Of a stretch of DNA of 35,001 nucleotides, positions 15,701 through 24,233 are shown in pieces (the stretch's first letter is position 1; every line of letters begins with the position of its first letter). Made by a program: the position numbers and the translations under genes. The notes below the pieces were generated by a model. It was not told the DNA's origin, ran no database searches, and worked only from the letters and a program-made list of their open reading frames with translations. Origin of the DNA: Lentisphaerota bacterium (GTDB lineage: Bacteria; Verrucomicrobiota; Kiritimatiellia; PWTM01); NCBI GenBank assembly GCA_016873715.1, contig VGWF01000041.1:1-35001 (forward strand). The letters are read 5' to 3'.

Positions 15701-16125
15701 AGCGCGCGGAACTCGGGCTCCATCGCCTTCTGCGCCGCATCGTCGGCCGCGTCGTACCGGGCCTCCATCTCGTCGATCCGGGTTCTCCAGCCCGGCGCGC
15801 CGGGGTAGCGGTCGCCGAACGTCGCGGCGAGGTCCTCGACCGCCAGCCGCAACGCGTCGAAATCGGGCTCGGTCGGGGCGATCCCCTTCGACCACTCGGC
15901 GAGCTTGCGCGCCTGCTTCTCGGCCTTCGCGGCCGCCCGCTTGTCGCCGTCCGTCTTCGCCGCGGCCCGCCTGGCGGCCTCGGCCTCCCCGGCCTTGCGC
16001 TTCTCGGCCTTCGCGGCCTCGGCGGCGGCGCGCGCGGCGTCCCGGTCCGCCGCGGCGGCGCGAACCTGCGGCGCGGCGCCGGCGATGGCGAGGCCCAGCA
16101 CGGCGAGAACTGGTCGACAGATCAT
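12742..16125 (-). CDS. HzsA-like propeller, dihaem and FGE-sulfatase domain fusion protein
   Basis: An 1127-residue secreted protein. A signal peptide (about 1-25) is followed by an Ala/Lys-rich coiled coil (about 28-75). Residues about 190-600 form a TolB-like beta-propeller with repeats such as LELHPDGGRMLFCMPAG and ILYSRWEYTD, similar to the hydrazine synthase alpha subunit middle region found in many non-anammox bacteria. Two c-type haem motifs follow, CVGCH at 631-635 and 681-685. Residues about 854-1117 are a formylglycine-generating-enzyme (SUMF1) domain (IPAGSFVMGG, LPTEAQWEYACRAG, GLQDMHGNAAEWT, GFRVVCD). The cysteine pair of true FGE is absent from the RGGSYWDRP region, so sulfatase activation is unlikely. 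The start overlaps the stop of the GH95 gene by 4 bp (ATGA), with GGAGG upstream. Confidence 0.85.
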   Translation of the reverse strand: MICRPVLAVLGLAIAGAAPQVRAAAADRDAARAAAEAAKAEKRKAGEAEAARRAAAKTDGDKRAAAKAEKQARKLAEWSKGIAPTEPDFDALRLAVEDLAATFGDRYPGAPGWRTRIDEMEARYDAADDAAQKAMEPEFRALQSEALLANPLLAFGKILLIRREAAPSEGLNGGRIGLPQNWQGNCALPRQGAVNEIATLSPLRPDGTLTTVYRPEKPVVLADLELHPDGGRMLFCMPAGSNHSWQVFEMQADGTSLRQVTQGLPPDIDNYDPCYLPHGDILFASTACIAGVPCVGGSSRVANFFRSAADGTGIRQLTFDQEHNWCPTVMEDGRILYSRWEYTDTPHYFTRVLFAMNPDGTAQRAVYGSNSWWPNSTFYARPIPGQPNRVVAVISGHHGVARMGELLLFDLNRGQYEAEGVMQRIPGRGRPVEPVIVDGLVNASWPKFVHPFPLAEEGTNAGAGRYFLVSMKPDPARPWGIYLVDVFDNLVLVREDPQTALFEPVPLRATRQAPAIPDRTDPASREGLVYLSDVYAGDAMRGVPRGAVKSLRIFAYHYAYPGTGGHIHIGIDGPWDARRILGTVPVEPDGSASFRVPANTPIACQPLDAQGRAVQVMRSWFTAMPGEKLSCVGCHEKNYEAPQSGTAAAFRRAPSAIEPWRGPERPFSFKREVQPVLDRRCVGCHDGSKPGLPDFRVDGGDQFRNFTPSYVALHPYVNRPGPESDYRVRPPMEYHAETSELVQRLRKGHHGVELDAEDWDRLITWIDLNVPDHGTWAEQGRLNPKFAAQRVEMRKAFANRAEDYEAYPSAPPAKPAFVAPAGVAAAAPAEVRAEGWPFDAAESARRQQDGGTKSFAVDLAPGVRIEMLRIPAGSFVMGGDDGFADERPRSAVTIGRDFWMSRFEISNAVFEQFDPAHDSGAISQFNKDHNTPGQPADKPAQPAIFVTWTRAADFCRWLSARTGRVFALPTEAQWEYACRAGTATPMHYGAVEADFSKLANLADRRISELTFRDSPKWIPRIEAADDGAVVTESPGRYPPNAWGLQDMHGNAAEWTRSLYRPLPWRDDDGRNDEAAAGLRVARGGSYWDRPFLARSSARLALEPWGRYRTVGFRVVCDAPPAPATAAR

Positions 16126-18794
16126 GGCGTTGCCTCCGGCGTCATCACGAGACCCTCGAAATTCAGCGACGGCGACTTCGCGGCCGCCGGCCTCAGCGTC
16201 ACATCGTACAGGCCCGCGGCCGGGAAGCGAAGCCTTCCCGCATCGGTGGATTTGAAGTCGTCCCAGCCGGACGTCCGCCCCGGCGTGAACTCGGGTTCCC
16301 CGACCGCGGCGCCGGCCGCGTCGCCCGCGCGCCGCGCCGTGACGCGCATCGGCACGCCGCCCCCGCCCGCGTGCGTCGCGCGAATCGTCCAGGCGCCCGG
16401 CCCGGGGGCCGCGACCCGCCATCCGACCGCGTCGGCCGGATCGAGCCAGTGCCCGATGTTGCCGGCCTTCGACTTGAACTCGAGCAGCAGCCCGTCGCCG
16501 AGGAGCGCCGCGTTCGTCGCCATCAGGCGCAGCGTTCCATCCGCGCCCGGCCGGAGGACCGCGGGCTTCGGCGAACCGAACCCGTTCGCGCGGTCGGGCT
16601 CCGGCGCAACCGGGGCCAGCACGAGGTCCGCGGCGCCGGCCGCCGCGCCGGCGGGCGTGAGCAGCACCGTTTCGCCCTTGCGAAGATCGATCGTCGTCAC
16701 GCGCCGCCCGTTGCGGTCGGGCGCGGTCGCCACCGCGAAGGCGCGCGTGCCGGAGGCGGCCGCGTCGCCCGGGAAGCCCGTCTGGACGCGGCAGGGGTTC
16801 CCCGCGAGGCTGCGGATGCGGATCCAGCGCGTGGCCCCGCCGCGCCGCGCGGCCGACACCTCGAAGCCGCCGGAGGCGAGGAGGTCGCGGAACGACGCGT
16901 CGGCCCAGGCGTCGGGCACGGCCGGGAAGACGCGGATATGGGTGCCGAACGGCTCCGGGCACCAGGACTGCAGCACGAGTTCGTGAATCGTCGCCGCCCC
17001 CGCCAGCGGCGTCTCGATCACCGGCCCGGCCTCGAGGTACATCGTGTTCGCCTTCACGAAGCGGTCGAGGAACTGGTTCATCAGCGATACCGCGGTGTCG
17101 CGCCGGCCGAGCCAGGCGGACATCGCCCCGGCGCCGGTGAACGAATAGCCCTGCAGCGCGCCTTCGAAGTGGATCCAGTGGTCGAGGGACGTCTCGATCA
17201 GGGGGCGGTCCGCCGCCGACTCCGCGTCGACGAGGGCGAGCGGGTAGACCATCAGCAGGTGCGAGAAGTGCCGGTGCGACACGGCGAGCGGCACGCCCGC
17301 GCCGATCATGTAGCCGGTCTTCGGGTCGACGGGATACGGCACGAGCTTCTCCAGCGTCGCGCGCCACTCCGCCGCCTTCGGGTCCTTCAACGCGAAGCGG
17401 CCGTCCGCGGCGATCAGCGCCTCCAGCGCCCAGCGCAGCAGCGCGAGGTTGTAGTTCGTGTCCGGCGCCTTCTCGGGGTACTCGGGCGAGGTGTCCACCG
17501 GGAAGTGCAGGCGGCCGTCGTCGCCGGGCTTGAGCTGGTGGACCATGTACGCCGCCGCGCGCTTCAGCAGCGGCACGAGCGAGTCGCGCAGCAGGGCATC
17601 GTCGCCGCCGTGGCGGGCCTGCATCCACACGTTGTGAAGCGCCCAGGTCAGGTTGCCGAACTCCGAGCCCGCGCCGCCGCGGCAATCGTAGCTCGACGTC
17701 CGCCCGATGCCCGCGGAATCGCCGCGCAGCGCCTCGGGGACGTTGGCGATGAGGTTCGTCCCGCCCGCCTGGAGCATCCGCACGAGCGACGCGCCGAGGT
17801 CGAGGCGGTTGGCGGTGGTGACGGGCCAGTAGGTGAGCTGGATGTTCAGGTTCCACCAGATTCTCGGCCACGGCGTGGACCGGAACCACGGCCCCATCAG
17901 GTCGATCGCGGGACGGTCCGCGCGCGTCGCCGAGGCGAGCTTGTACATCTGGATCCAGTAGAAGCTCTCCATCCGCGTGTCGGGGATGCTGAGGAAGCTC
18001 TTCGGCCACCAGGCGTGCCACCAGGCGCGGTGCGACGACTCCATCGCCGACGCGCCGCGGGCGAGCGCCGCGCGGACGCGCGCCACGGCGGGCGCGGCCT
18101 CGGGGGCCGCCTCGACCGACCAGGCCAGCAGGCGGCGGTCCGGGCCGCCCCCCTTCTCCGCCCACGCCACCGCGTAGCCGCCGCCGGCCTTGAACGGTTG
18201 CACGCAGTGGCGGATGCCGTCGGTTTCGCCGAACGCCGGCTCCGGATTGCGCTCGGCCTCCGGGATCGGCTCCTTCTTGTGCGCCTTGCGCGCGTCGAGC
18301 GCCGGTTCGTGGCGGAACTCGAAGCGCGCGGAGGTTTCGCCGCCGGAGGGCGTCCACTCGACGGTCTGCACGAGGTCCGACGCGTGCGTGAAGGTACGGA
18401 AGGCGACGGCGCCGCGGTCGGTGCCCAGTTCGCCGCGCGCCTCGGCGTTCCACAGGTCGAGCCGCATGGTGCCCGCCTTCGGCGCCCCGGCGGGGACGAG
18501 CTCGAAGAAGCCGATCGCGAGGCGGTTTCCGCGGTCCGTCACGTCCGAGCGGCCGACGTCGAGACAGACGGTTCCGTTCGTGCGGGCGTACACCATGGCG
18601 CCCAGCAGCCCGTTGCCGGTGAAGGCGCCCTCGTGCCACCGCGCGGGGAGCGTCTCCCAGACGAGGTCGTGGCGGCCGAGGAAGGCGGGCCAGTCGACGC
18701 GATCCTCGATCGACGGCACCGCCGCCGCGCACGCGGCCGCCGTTCCGAGCGCCGCCGCCAGCGCCCCCGCCGTCCTCCGCCGGATTCCGCCCAT
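16122..18794 (-). CDS. Glycoside hydrolase family 95-like protein
   Basis: An 890-residue secreted enzyme with a signal peptide of about 25 residues. The N-terminal domain (LPARWHEGAFTGNGLLGAMV) and the (alpha/alpha)6 core with IWWNLNIQLTYWP match GH95 alpha-L-fucosidase-type enzymes. Asn315 and Asn317 correspond to the paired Asn that help activate water in that family. A later HRHFSHL segment and the VIETPLAGAATIHELVLQSW stretch belong to the C-terminal part of the same fold. The last 170 residues form a beta-rich extension that may bind carbohydrate. GH95 members act on alpha-fucosides and some alpha-galactosides; the substrate is not deducible here. It is co-transcribed with the dihaem/FGE fusion downstream. 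Confidence 0.82.
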   Translation of the reverse strand: MGGIRRRTAGALAAALGTAAACAAAVPSIEDRVDWPAFLGRHDLVWETLPARWHEGAFTGNGLLGAMVYARTNGTVCLDVGRSDVTDRGNRLAIGFFELVPAGAPKAGTMRLDLWNAEARGELGTDRGAVAFRTFTHASDLVQTVEWTPSGGETSARFEFRHEPALDARKAHKKEPIPEAERNPEPAFGETDGIRHCVQPFKAGGGYAVAWAEKGGGPDRRLLAWSVEAAPEAAPAVARVRAALARGASAMESSHRAWWHAWWPKSFLSIPDTRMESFYWIQMYKLASATRADRPAIDLMGPWFRSTPWPRIWWNLNIQLTYWPVTTANRLDLGASLVRMLQAGGTNLIANVPEALRGDSAGIGRTSSYDCRGGAGSEFGNLTWALHNVWMQARHGGDDALLRDSLVPLLKRAAAYMVHQLKPGDDGRLHFPVDTSPEYPEKAPDTNYNLALLRWALEALIAADGRFALKDPKAAEWRATLEKLVPYPVDPKTGYMIGAGVPLAVSHRHFSHLLMVYPLALVDAESAADRPLIETSLDHWIHFEGALQGYSFTGAGAMSAWLGRRDTAVSLMNQFLDRFVKANTMYLEAGPVIETPLAGAATIHELVLQSWCPEPFGTHIRVFPAVPDAWADASFRDLLASGGFEVSAARRGGATRWIRIRSLAGNPCRVQTGFPGDAAASGTRAFAVATAPDRNGRRVTTIDLRKGETVLLTPAGAAAGAADLVLAPVAPEPDRANGFGSPKPAVLRPGADGTLRLMATNAALLGDGLLLEFKSKAGNIGHWLDPADAVGWRVAAPGPGAWTIRATHAGGGGVPMRVTARRAGDAAGAAVGEPEFTPGRTSGWDDFKSTDAGRLRFPAAGLYDVTLRPAAAKSPSLNFEGLVMTPEATP

Positions 18795-18874
18795 GGTCGC
18801 CCCCGCGTTTGGGCGGCGATTATCCCGACGGGGCTCCCGCGTGTCGATAGCGAAGGGAGCTCGCGCCGAGGCTG

Positions 18875-20526
18875 CTAGGGACCGTCGGGCGGCGCGCGGC
18901 GGCGCAGGATCCGGCGACCGCCCGCGGCGAGCAGTCCGCCGAGCGCGACCAGGATCGCGGCGCCCGGTTCGGGGAGTTGCTGGAGGACGATGTCGTTGCC
19001 GGTGCCGTAGGTGCCGGAGGCGATGTCGTAGTCGTAATGGATGCTGAATTCCTGGCCGTCGGCGGTGAACTTGTCACCGTTCGCAAGCACGGTCTCGTCC
19101 GGGAGGCGGAAGCTGCCCGTCACCACGGTGTTGGTGCAGTCCATGAGAACATGAACGGTGCCCGAGGGCGCGAAGCAGGCCGAGGCGTCGACGTCGAGGT
19201 ACGAATCCAAGGACATGGTGAACATGTGGCATGTCACCCGGCTGCCCGGTCCCCCCGCGCCCAGATCGGCCCGGAGCGTCCCGCCGTTGATCGAAAGCGA
19301 ACTGAACGTGAAGCCCGAATCGCCGGGGGCCAGCGTGGCGCCCGTGGCAACCGCCACGGGGCCGGTCACGCTGCCGACGCCGCGGAGCACGGCGTGGTTG
19401 GAGCAGTTCAGGCTGCCGAAGACGTGCTGTCCCCCCTCGCCTTCGAGGACCAGTTCCGCAGGACCCGCACCCCCGCCGACCGTCACCGCCCCCCGAACCG
19501 CGGACGTGGAGCCGATGGACAGCGTCCCCATGAGCAGGCTGATCTGCAGGGGGGGGAAGGACCTGTTGTCCGCGACCGATCCCACATGAAGAACACCGCC
19601 GTTCATGGAGAGGATCCCTCTCGTGCTGACGATGGCACCCACGCGCGAGGTTCCGCCATCGAACCGCAGGGTGGCACTCTGGTTGGTGAGCGTGTCGACT
19701 CGGGCTTCCCCGGCGGCAACGATCATCGCGTGCCCGCCAGCCATCGTCATCGCAGCCGTGCCGTTTCCGTTGGTCACAAGCAGGCGGCCGCCATCGACCC
19801 GCACCTCGCAGTTGGTCGTACCGCTGATTCCCATCACCCCCACCTGAATACCGGCCGCCGACAAAGCGGCTCCATTCTCGACCGTCACTCGAGTGTACTT
19901 CCCCGTCTGCCCCAGCCTGAGCGTGCCCGTGTCGATCCACGACGACCCCGGGCCGGTGACGACCACGCTGTTGCTGTTCGCCTTGTAGCGCCAACTCACG
20001 TACGCGCCGTCGCTGAGGACGGCCCCCCCGTTGCTGATCACGAGGCTGTTGCCCGTGCCCTCGGCGCCGACATAGAGCTTCGGAACAGTCCACGTGGACC
20101 CCGTGCCGCTGACCACGACCGAGTTGTTGGATGCCACCGACCACTGCCCGATCATGCCGGTCGTTGAATGCACGGCGCCGCCGGCCTCGATGATGACGCG
20201 GTTCCACTGCCCGCTGTTGCCGACGATCAGTGCGCCGTTGGTCCAGAACGAGCCCGGGCCGTTGACCACGACGCCGTTGTAGTTCCCCAAGTAGCACAGG
20301 CCGAGGCGCGTATCGCCCGACACCACGAACCGGCCGCCGTTGAGAACTCGAAACCAAGCATTGGTGTCCGACGCAACGAAGCCGTTCCCGACGGTGATCG
20401 GCCCGTTCGTGGACAGCGTGATCCCGTCGATGGTGTTGGTCCAGTTTCCGGATGCGGAGGCCTCGGGCCCCGGGCGGAGGAAAGGACGGCCGCGATGACG
20501 ATGATGCCTCCGGTCCTCGTGTGCAT
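18875..20526 (-). CDS. PEP-CTERM repeat protein with -1 frame break near its start
   Basis: A secreted beta-helical repeat protein. The main frame covers 18875 to about 20470. It has repeats of the T5SS/PEP-CTERM-associated type (VVVSGTGSTWTVPKLYVGAEG, VVVTGPGSSWIDTGTLRLG), then a passenger-like GGTLRADLGAG region. The end is LPEPGAAILVALGGLLAAGG followed by RRILRRR, the PEP motif, membrane helix and basic tail read by exosortases. That frame has no start codon upstream of 20326. The natural start is ATG 20526, with GGGAGG 5 bp upstream and a signal peptide (GGIIVIAAVLSSARG), but it lies one frame away. The switch point at 20464-20470 is G GGC CCG on the coding strand, a -1 slippery heptamer; a simple indel or assembly error is equally possible. 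Confidence 0.75.
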
Positions 20527-20704
20527 GCCAGCCTCCCGTATCGCACGGCCGTGCGGATCCTTGGGCGATATGCTACCGCCATCGCCCGGCGGGACAAGGA
20601 GAATAGTGCGGGGGGCCTCGAACGGGGCGCAGGGCGACGCCGAGGGGTTGCGCTACCGAAGGCGGGGTCCGTGGATGGGGAACTCCTCCCTCATCGCCCG
20701 TCCC

Positions 20705-21727
20705 TCAACGTTCACCGCCTCGTCTCGCCCCCAGCATCTCGAGGGCGGCGGCGAGGACCTGGCTGGGGAAGATGCGGCGCATGCAGGCGAGGTCGTGGCG
20801 GTCGCACGTCGCGGCGAGGCAGGGCTGGCAGGGCATGCGCTGGGTCGTCAGGACGCGGGCCTTCGGGCCGTAGGGGCCGGTGCGGACGGGATCCGTGGGG
20901 CCGAAGAGGGCGAGCACCGGGACGCCGAGCGCGGCGGCCATGTGCATCGGACCGGAGTCGACGGTGATGGCGAGGTGCGAGAGCTGGAGAAGTCCGCCGA
21001 GTTCGAGCAGCGTGGTCCGGCCCGCGAGGTTCCGCAGGTTCGGCCGCGGGCCGAGCTTCTCCGCGATCGCATCGCAGGCCGGTTTCTCCGCCGCTGCGCC
21101 GACAAGCACGACCGTCGCCCCGCGATGGAGGAGATCCTCCGCGACCTCGACGAACCCCTCGACCGGCCAGTTCTTCGTCTCCCACCGCGACGCCGGCACG
21201 ACGACGACGCGCGGCGAGACGCCCGGCGCCGGCTGCGGCGGGAACCGCACGGGGAACCCGATCGGCAGTTCCGGCCAGCCGAGGCGGCGGACGACGTCCA
21301 CGTTCTCCTCGACCGCGTGCCGCTCCTTGTTTCGCGGTCCGGCGACGGTGTCGTAGAACAGGCGCGCGCCCTCGCGGTGGAACGACGGGCCGATCCGCAG
21401 CGCCCCGCGCGCGAGGCGCGCCGGGATCGCGCTCTTGAGGAGCCCCTGCAGATCCACGACCAGGTCATAGGTGTCGCGCTGGAGCTCGTCGAGAAAGGCC
21501 GCGCCGCCCGACAACAGCCCGCGGCGCGGGAAGACGATGACGCGGTCGACATCGGTGAAGCAGCGCACGAGGTCGGCGTATTCCGGCTGGACGAGCCAGT
21601 CCACCGCCGCGCCGGACACGGCCTTGAGGTTGTGCACCGCCGGCAGCGCGTGGAACAGGTCGCCCAGCGAGCTGAGCTTGACGACCAGGATGCGCTTCAC
21701 GTCGGACGGCTGGATCGGGACCTTCAT
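20705..21727 (-). CDS. Glycosyltransferase family 9 (heptosyltransferase-like)
   Basis: A 340-residue GT-B glycosyltransferase. The N-terminal KLSSLGDLFHALPAV motif is typical of ADP-heptose:LPS heptosyltransferases, followed by DYxVDLQGLLKS-like residues (YDLVVDLQGLLKS). The C-terminal half has VVVVPASRWETKNWP and the nucleotide-sugar site SGPMHMAAALGVPVLALFGPTDPVRTGPYG. The best match is the heptosyltransferase I branch, but this branch also transfers other sugars in bacteria without classical LPS, so the acceptor is left open. It probably acts at the inner membrane face in lipid-A core or surface glycan assembly. The C-terminus has a cysteine cluster (CQPCLAATC, AC), common in the family. 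No clear ribosome site precedes the ATG. Confidence 0.85.
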   Translation of the reverse strand: MKVPIQPSDVKRILVVKLSSLGDLFHALPAVHNLKAVSGAAVDWLVQPEYADLVRCFTDVDRVIVFPRRGLLSGGAAFLDELQRDTYDLVVDLQGLLKSAIPARLARGALRIGPSFHREGARLFYDTVAGPRNKERHAVEENVDVVRRLGWPELPIGFPVRFPPQPAPGVSPRVVVVPASRWETKNWPVEGFVEVAEDLLHRGATVVLVGAAAEKPACDAIAEKLGPRPNLRNLAGRTTLLELGGLLQLSHLAITVDSGPMHMAAALGVPVLALFGPTDPVRTGPYGPKARVLTTQRMPCQPCLAATCDRHDLACMRRIFPSQVLAAALEMLGARRGGER

Positions 21728-21854
21728 TTTGTGCGCGGAGTGTATACGGACCGCGACGCCGCGCCAACCCGGAGCGCGCCGGCCCGGTCATCGGCCGCGC
21801 CCGGCGCGCCGCGCCGCGCCGGTCGGCAGGCGAAAAGGCCCTCCGTGGCCATCC

Positions 21855-21905
21855 CGCGGACATGCGGGAGGATGATCCTGGAGGGCGCCGCTCCGTCGGC
21901 GCCGT
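21855..21905. repeat. Short palindromes between GT9 and bioB
   Basis: The 265-bp gap holds CCCGC/GCGGG arms around GGACAT (about 21854-21869) and GGCGCC at 21884-21889 repeated at 21898-21903 around GCTCCGTC. The second looks like a dispersed palindromic motif. Nothing else recognisable was seen in the gap. Confidence 0.35.
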
Positions 21906-21992
21906 GCGCGGACCCTTGAAACCGTTCTCCCCGCCGGTCCCGGGGCGTGGCCGGCGCCCCTCGCCGGTTCGGGCCGGACAGGGCCGGTCCGG

Positions 21993-22973
21993 TCACGCCG
22001 AAACCCAGTGGCCGACGCGGAAGCCGGCGTCGGCGAGCATGGCCTGGTCGCGCTCCCAGCCCTGCCCGGGCGTGGTGAGGTAGCCCTCGGTGAACATCGA
22101 GTTCGCGGGCCAGAGCGCGAGCGGCTGGAGGCTGCGGATGCAGGCCTCGCGTCCGCCGGCGACGCGGATCTCGCGGTCGGGACAGACGAAGCGGACCATC
22201 GCCAGCACGCGCAGGCATTCGGACGGCGACAGGCGGGGGCGCCCTTCCAGCGGTGTGCCGGGGCGCGGATCGAGGAAGTTGACCGGGATCGAATCGACGC
22301 CGAGGTCGCGGATCGCGAGGGCCATGTCGACGCGGTCTTCGTCGCTCTCGCCCGTGCCGATCAGCCCGCCGCAGCAGACCTCGAGGCCGGCGGCCTTGGC
22401 GCGGCGGATGGTCTCCACGCGGTCCTGCCACGTATGGGCGGAGCAGAGGCTCGCGTAGCGGGCCTGCGACGTCTCGAGGTTGTGGTTGTAGCGGTTCACG
22501 CCGGCGGCGGCGAGGCGGGCGGCCTGCGCGCCGGTGAGAAGGCCGAGCGAGGTGCAGATCTGGATGTCGGTGCCGGCCCGGATCCGCGCGACGGCGTCGC
22601 AGACGCGGTCGAGCTCGGCATCGGCGGGCCCGCGGCCGCTGGTGACGATGCAGTAGCGAACCGCGCCGCAGGTCTTCGCCTTGCGCGCGCCCTCGACGAT
22701 GGTCTCGACGGACTGCAGGTCGTACTCCGGGATCGCGGTCGTCGCGACGGCGGACTGGCTGCAGAAGGCGCAATCCTCGGTGCACAGCCCGCTCTTCGCG
22801 TTGTCGATGACGTGGAGGTGCACGTCGCGGCCGAACGCGCGGCGGCGGATGAGAAACGCGGCATGGAGCAGCGCGAGGAGGTCATCCTCCGGCGACCTCA
22901 CGATCGCCAGGGCCTCGTCCCTCGTCACGCTCCTGCCGCCGAGCACCGCTTCCGCCAGGGAAATCCAGTCCAT
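21993..22973 (-). CDS. bioB: Biotin synthase
   Basis: A 326-residue radical SAM enzyme that inserts sulfur into dethiobiotin, the last step of biotin synthesis. The [4Fe-4S] motif CTEDCAFC gives Cys64, Cys68 and Cys71. Family motifs follow: CIVTSGRGP, NRYNHNLETS, CCGGLIGTGES, IPVNFLDPRPGTPLE and an Arg-containing IRVAGGRE, part of the [2Fe-2S] site. The C-terminal NSMFTEGYLTTPGQ is also typical. The ATG at 22973 matches the usual family length. The gene is divergent from bioF, 90 bp away, so one intergenic region probably controls both arms. No recognisable BirA-type operator was seen there. Confidence 0.95.
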   Translation of the reverse strand: MDWISLAEAVLGGRSVTRDEALAIVRSPEDDLLALLHAAFLIRRRAFGRDVHLHVIDNAKSGLCTEDCAFCSQSAVATTAIPEYDLQSVETIVEGARKAKTCGAVRYCIVTSGRGPADAELDRVCDAVARIRAGTDIQICTSLGLLTGAQAARLAAAGVNRYNHNLETSQARYASLCSAHTWQDRVETIRRAKAAGLEVCCGGLIGTGESDEDRVDMALAIRDLGVDSIPVNFLDPRPGTPLEGRPRLSPSECLRVLAMVRFVCPDREIRVAGGREACIRSLQPLALWPANSMFTEGYLTTPGQGWERDQAMLADAGFRVGHWVSA

Positions 22974-23063
22974 GTCAGTCACCCCGTTGACGCCCCACTC
23001 CGCGATCCGTATCGTGCAGGCGCCTACGGTAAGCACGGCGCGCGGCGACGCAACCCGAAAACG

Positions 23064-24233
23064 ATGAATGCGCACGAACCATGGATCGCCGGGGCCCTGG
23101 GGGACCTGGATGCCGCGCATCTCCGGCGGCGGCTGGTCGTCCGCCCGGGCGCGGGCGGATGGGTCGAGTCCGGCGGCCGACGGCTGCTGAACCTCGCGTC
23201 GAACGACTACCTCGGCCTCGCCTCCCACCCGCACGTGATCGCGGAGGCGCGGCGCGCGCTCGAAACGTACGGGGCGGGCGCGACGGCCGCGCGGCTGGTC
23301 TGCGGCCACCTGCCCTGTCACGAGGAACTCGAACGGCGGCTGGCGGCCCTCAAGCAGTGTCCCGCCGCCCTCGTCTTCGCCTCCGGCTTCGCCGCGAACA
23401 CAGGCATCGTGCCGGCCCTCTGCGGACGCGATGACCACGTCTTCGCGGACCGGCTCGTCCACGCCAGCCTGCTCGACGGCATCCGCCTGTCGGGCGCCAC
23501 CCTCCACCGGTTCCGCCACAACGACGCCGGCCACCTCGACGATCGGCTGCGCAAGGCCCCGGCGAAGGGCCGGCGGCTGATCGTCACCGAGTCGGTCTTC
23601 AGCATGGACGGCGACCTCGCCCCCCTCGCCGACCTCGCGGACCGGGCCGACGCGCACGGGGCGATGCTGATGGTCGACGAGGCCCACGCGACCGGCGTCT
23701 ACGGCCCCGGCGGCGCCGGCCGTTCCGTCGAACTCGGTCTGCAGGGGCGCGTGGCCGTCTCGATGGGCACCCTCAGCAAGGCCCTCGGCTCCGCCGGCGG
23801 CTTCGCGGCGGGGACAGAGATGCTCCGCGACTGGTTCCTCAACCGCGCCCGGTCCTTCATCTACTCCACCGGCCTCCCCCCCGCCGCCGTCGGGGCCGCG
23901 CTGGGCGCCCTCGACGTCCTGGGGCGCGAACCCGAAATGGGGACAGAGCTGCGCCGCCGCGCCACGGACTTCCGTAAGCGACTGAAGGACGGCGGGATCG
24001 ACGTTGGGTCCGGCGACAGCCCCATCGTCCCTGTCCCCGTCGGCGAGCCCGGCCGGGCGCTGGCCCTCGCCGCCCGACTGGAAACCGCCGGGATCCTCGC
24101 CGTCGCCATCCGCCCGCCCACCGTCCCACCCGGCACGGCGCGCCTTCGGCTTTCTCTGTCCCTCGCGCATGCGCCGGAGGACCTGTCGGCGGCGGCCGAC
24201 GCCATCCTCGCGGCGATGGGGACAGAGATGTGA
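23064..24233 (+). CDS. bioF: 8-amino-7-oxononanoate synthase
   Basis: A 389-residue PLP-dependent alpha-oxoamine synthase joining pimeloyl-ACP or -CoA with alanine. The N-terminal LLNLASNDYLGLASHP is characteristic. VDEAHATGVYGPGG carries Asp205 and His208, and TLSKALGSAGG carries the PLP Lys239. The C-terminal IRPPTVPPGTARLRLSLS is the family signature. The stop codon overlaps the GTG of the next gene by 4 bp. Three GGGACAGAG motifs in the gene are read as Gly-Thr-Glu (near residues 250, 293 and 386), using GGG and ACA codons that are scarce around them. Confidence 0.95.
   Translation: MNAHEPWIAGALGDLDAAHLRRRLVVRPGAGGWVESGGRRLLNLASNDYLGLASHPHVIAEARRALETYGAGATAARLVCGHLPCHEELERRLAALKQCPAALVFASGFAANTGIVPALCGRDDHVFADRLVHASLLDGIRLSGATLHRFRHNDAGHLDDRLRKAPAKGRRLIVTESVFSMDGDLAPLADLADRADAHGAMLMVDEAHATGVYGPGGAGRSVELGLQGRVAVSMGTLSKALGSAGGFAAGTEMLRDWFLNRARSFIYSTGLPPAAVGAALGALDVLGREPEMGTELRRRATDFRKRLKDGGIDVGSGDSPIVPVPVGEPGRALALAARLETAGILAVAIRPPTVPPGTARLRLSLSLAHAPEDLSAAADAILAAMGTEM

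Noticed and set aside
12676-16986. A 1436-codon plus-strand open frame
   Set aside because: It runs antisense to the dihaem/FGE gene and part of the GH95 gene, both with clear domains. Its Arg/Val/Gly-rich composition is what high-GC antisense frames give.
12742-18732. One 1996-codon minus-strand frame as a single giant protein
   Set aside because: Its first half is the out-of-frame shadow of the GH95 gene. The real protein begins at ATG 16125 with a signal peptide and a good ribosome site.
16371-18878. An 835-codon plus-strand open frame
   Set aside because: It is antisense to the GH95-like gene, whose motifs are clear; no domain could be recognised in the plus-strand reading.
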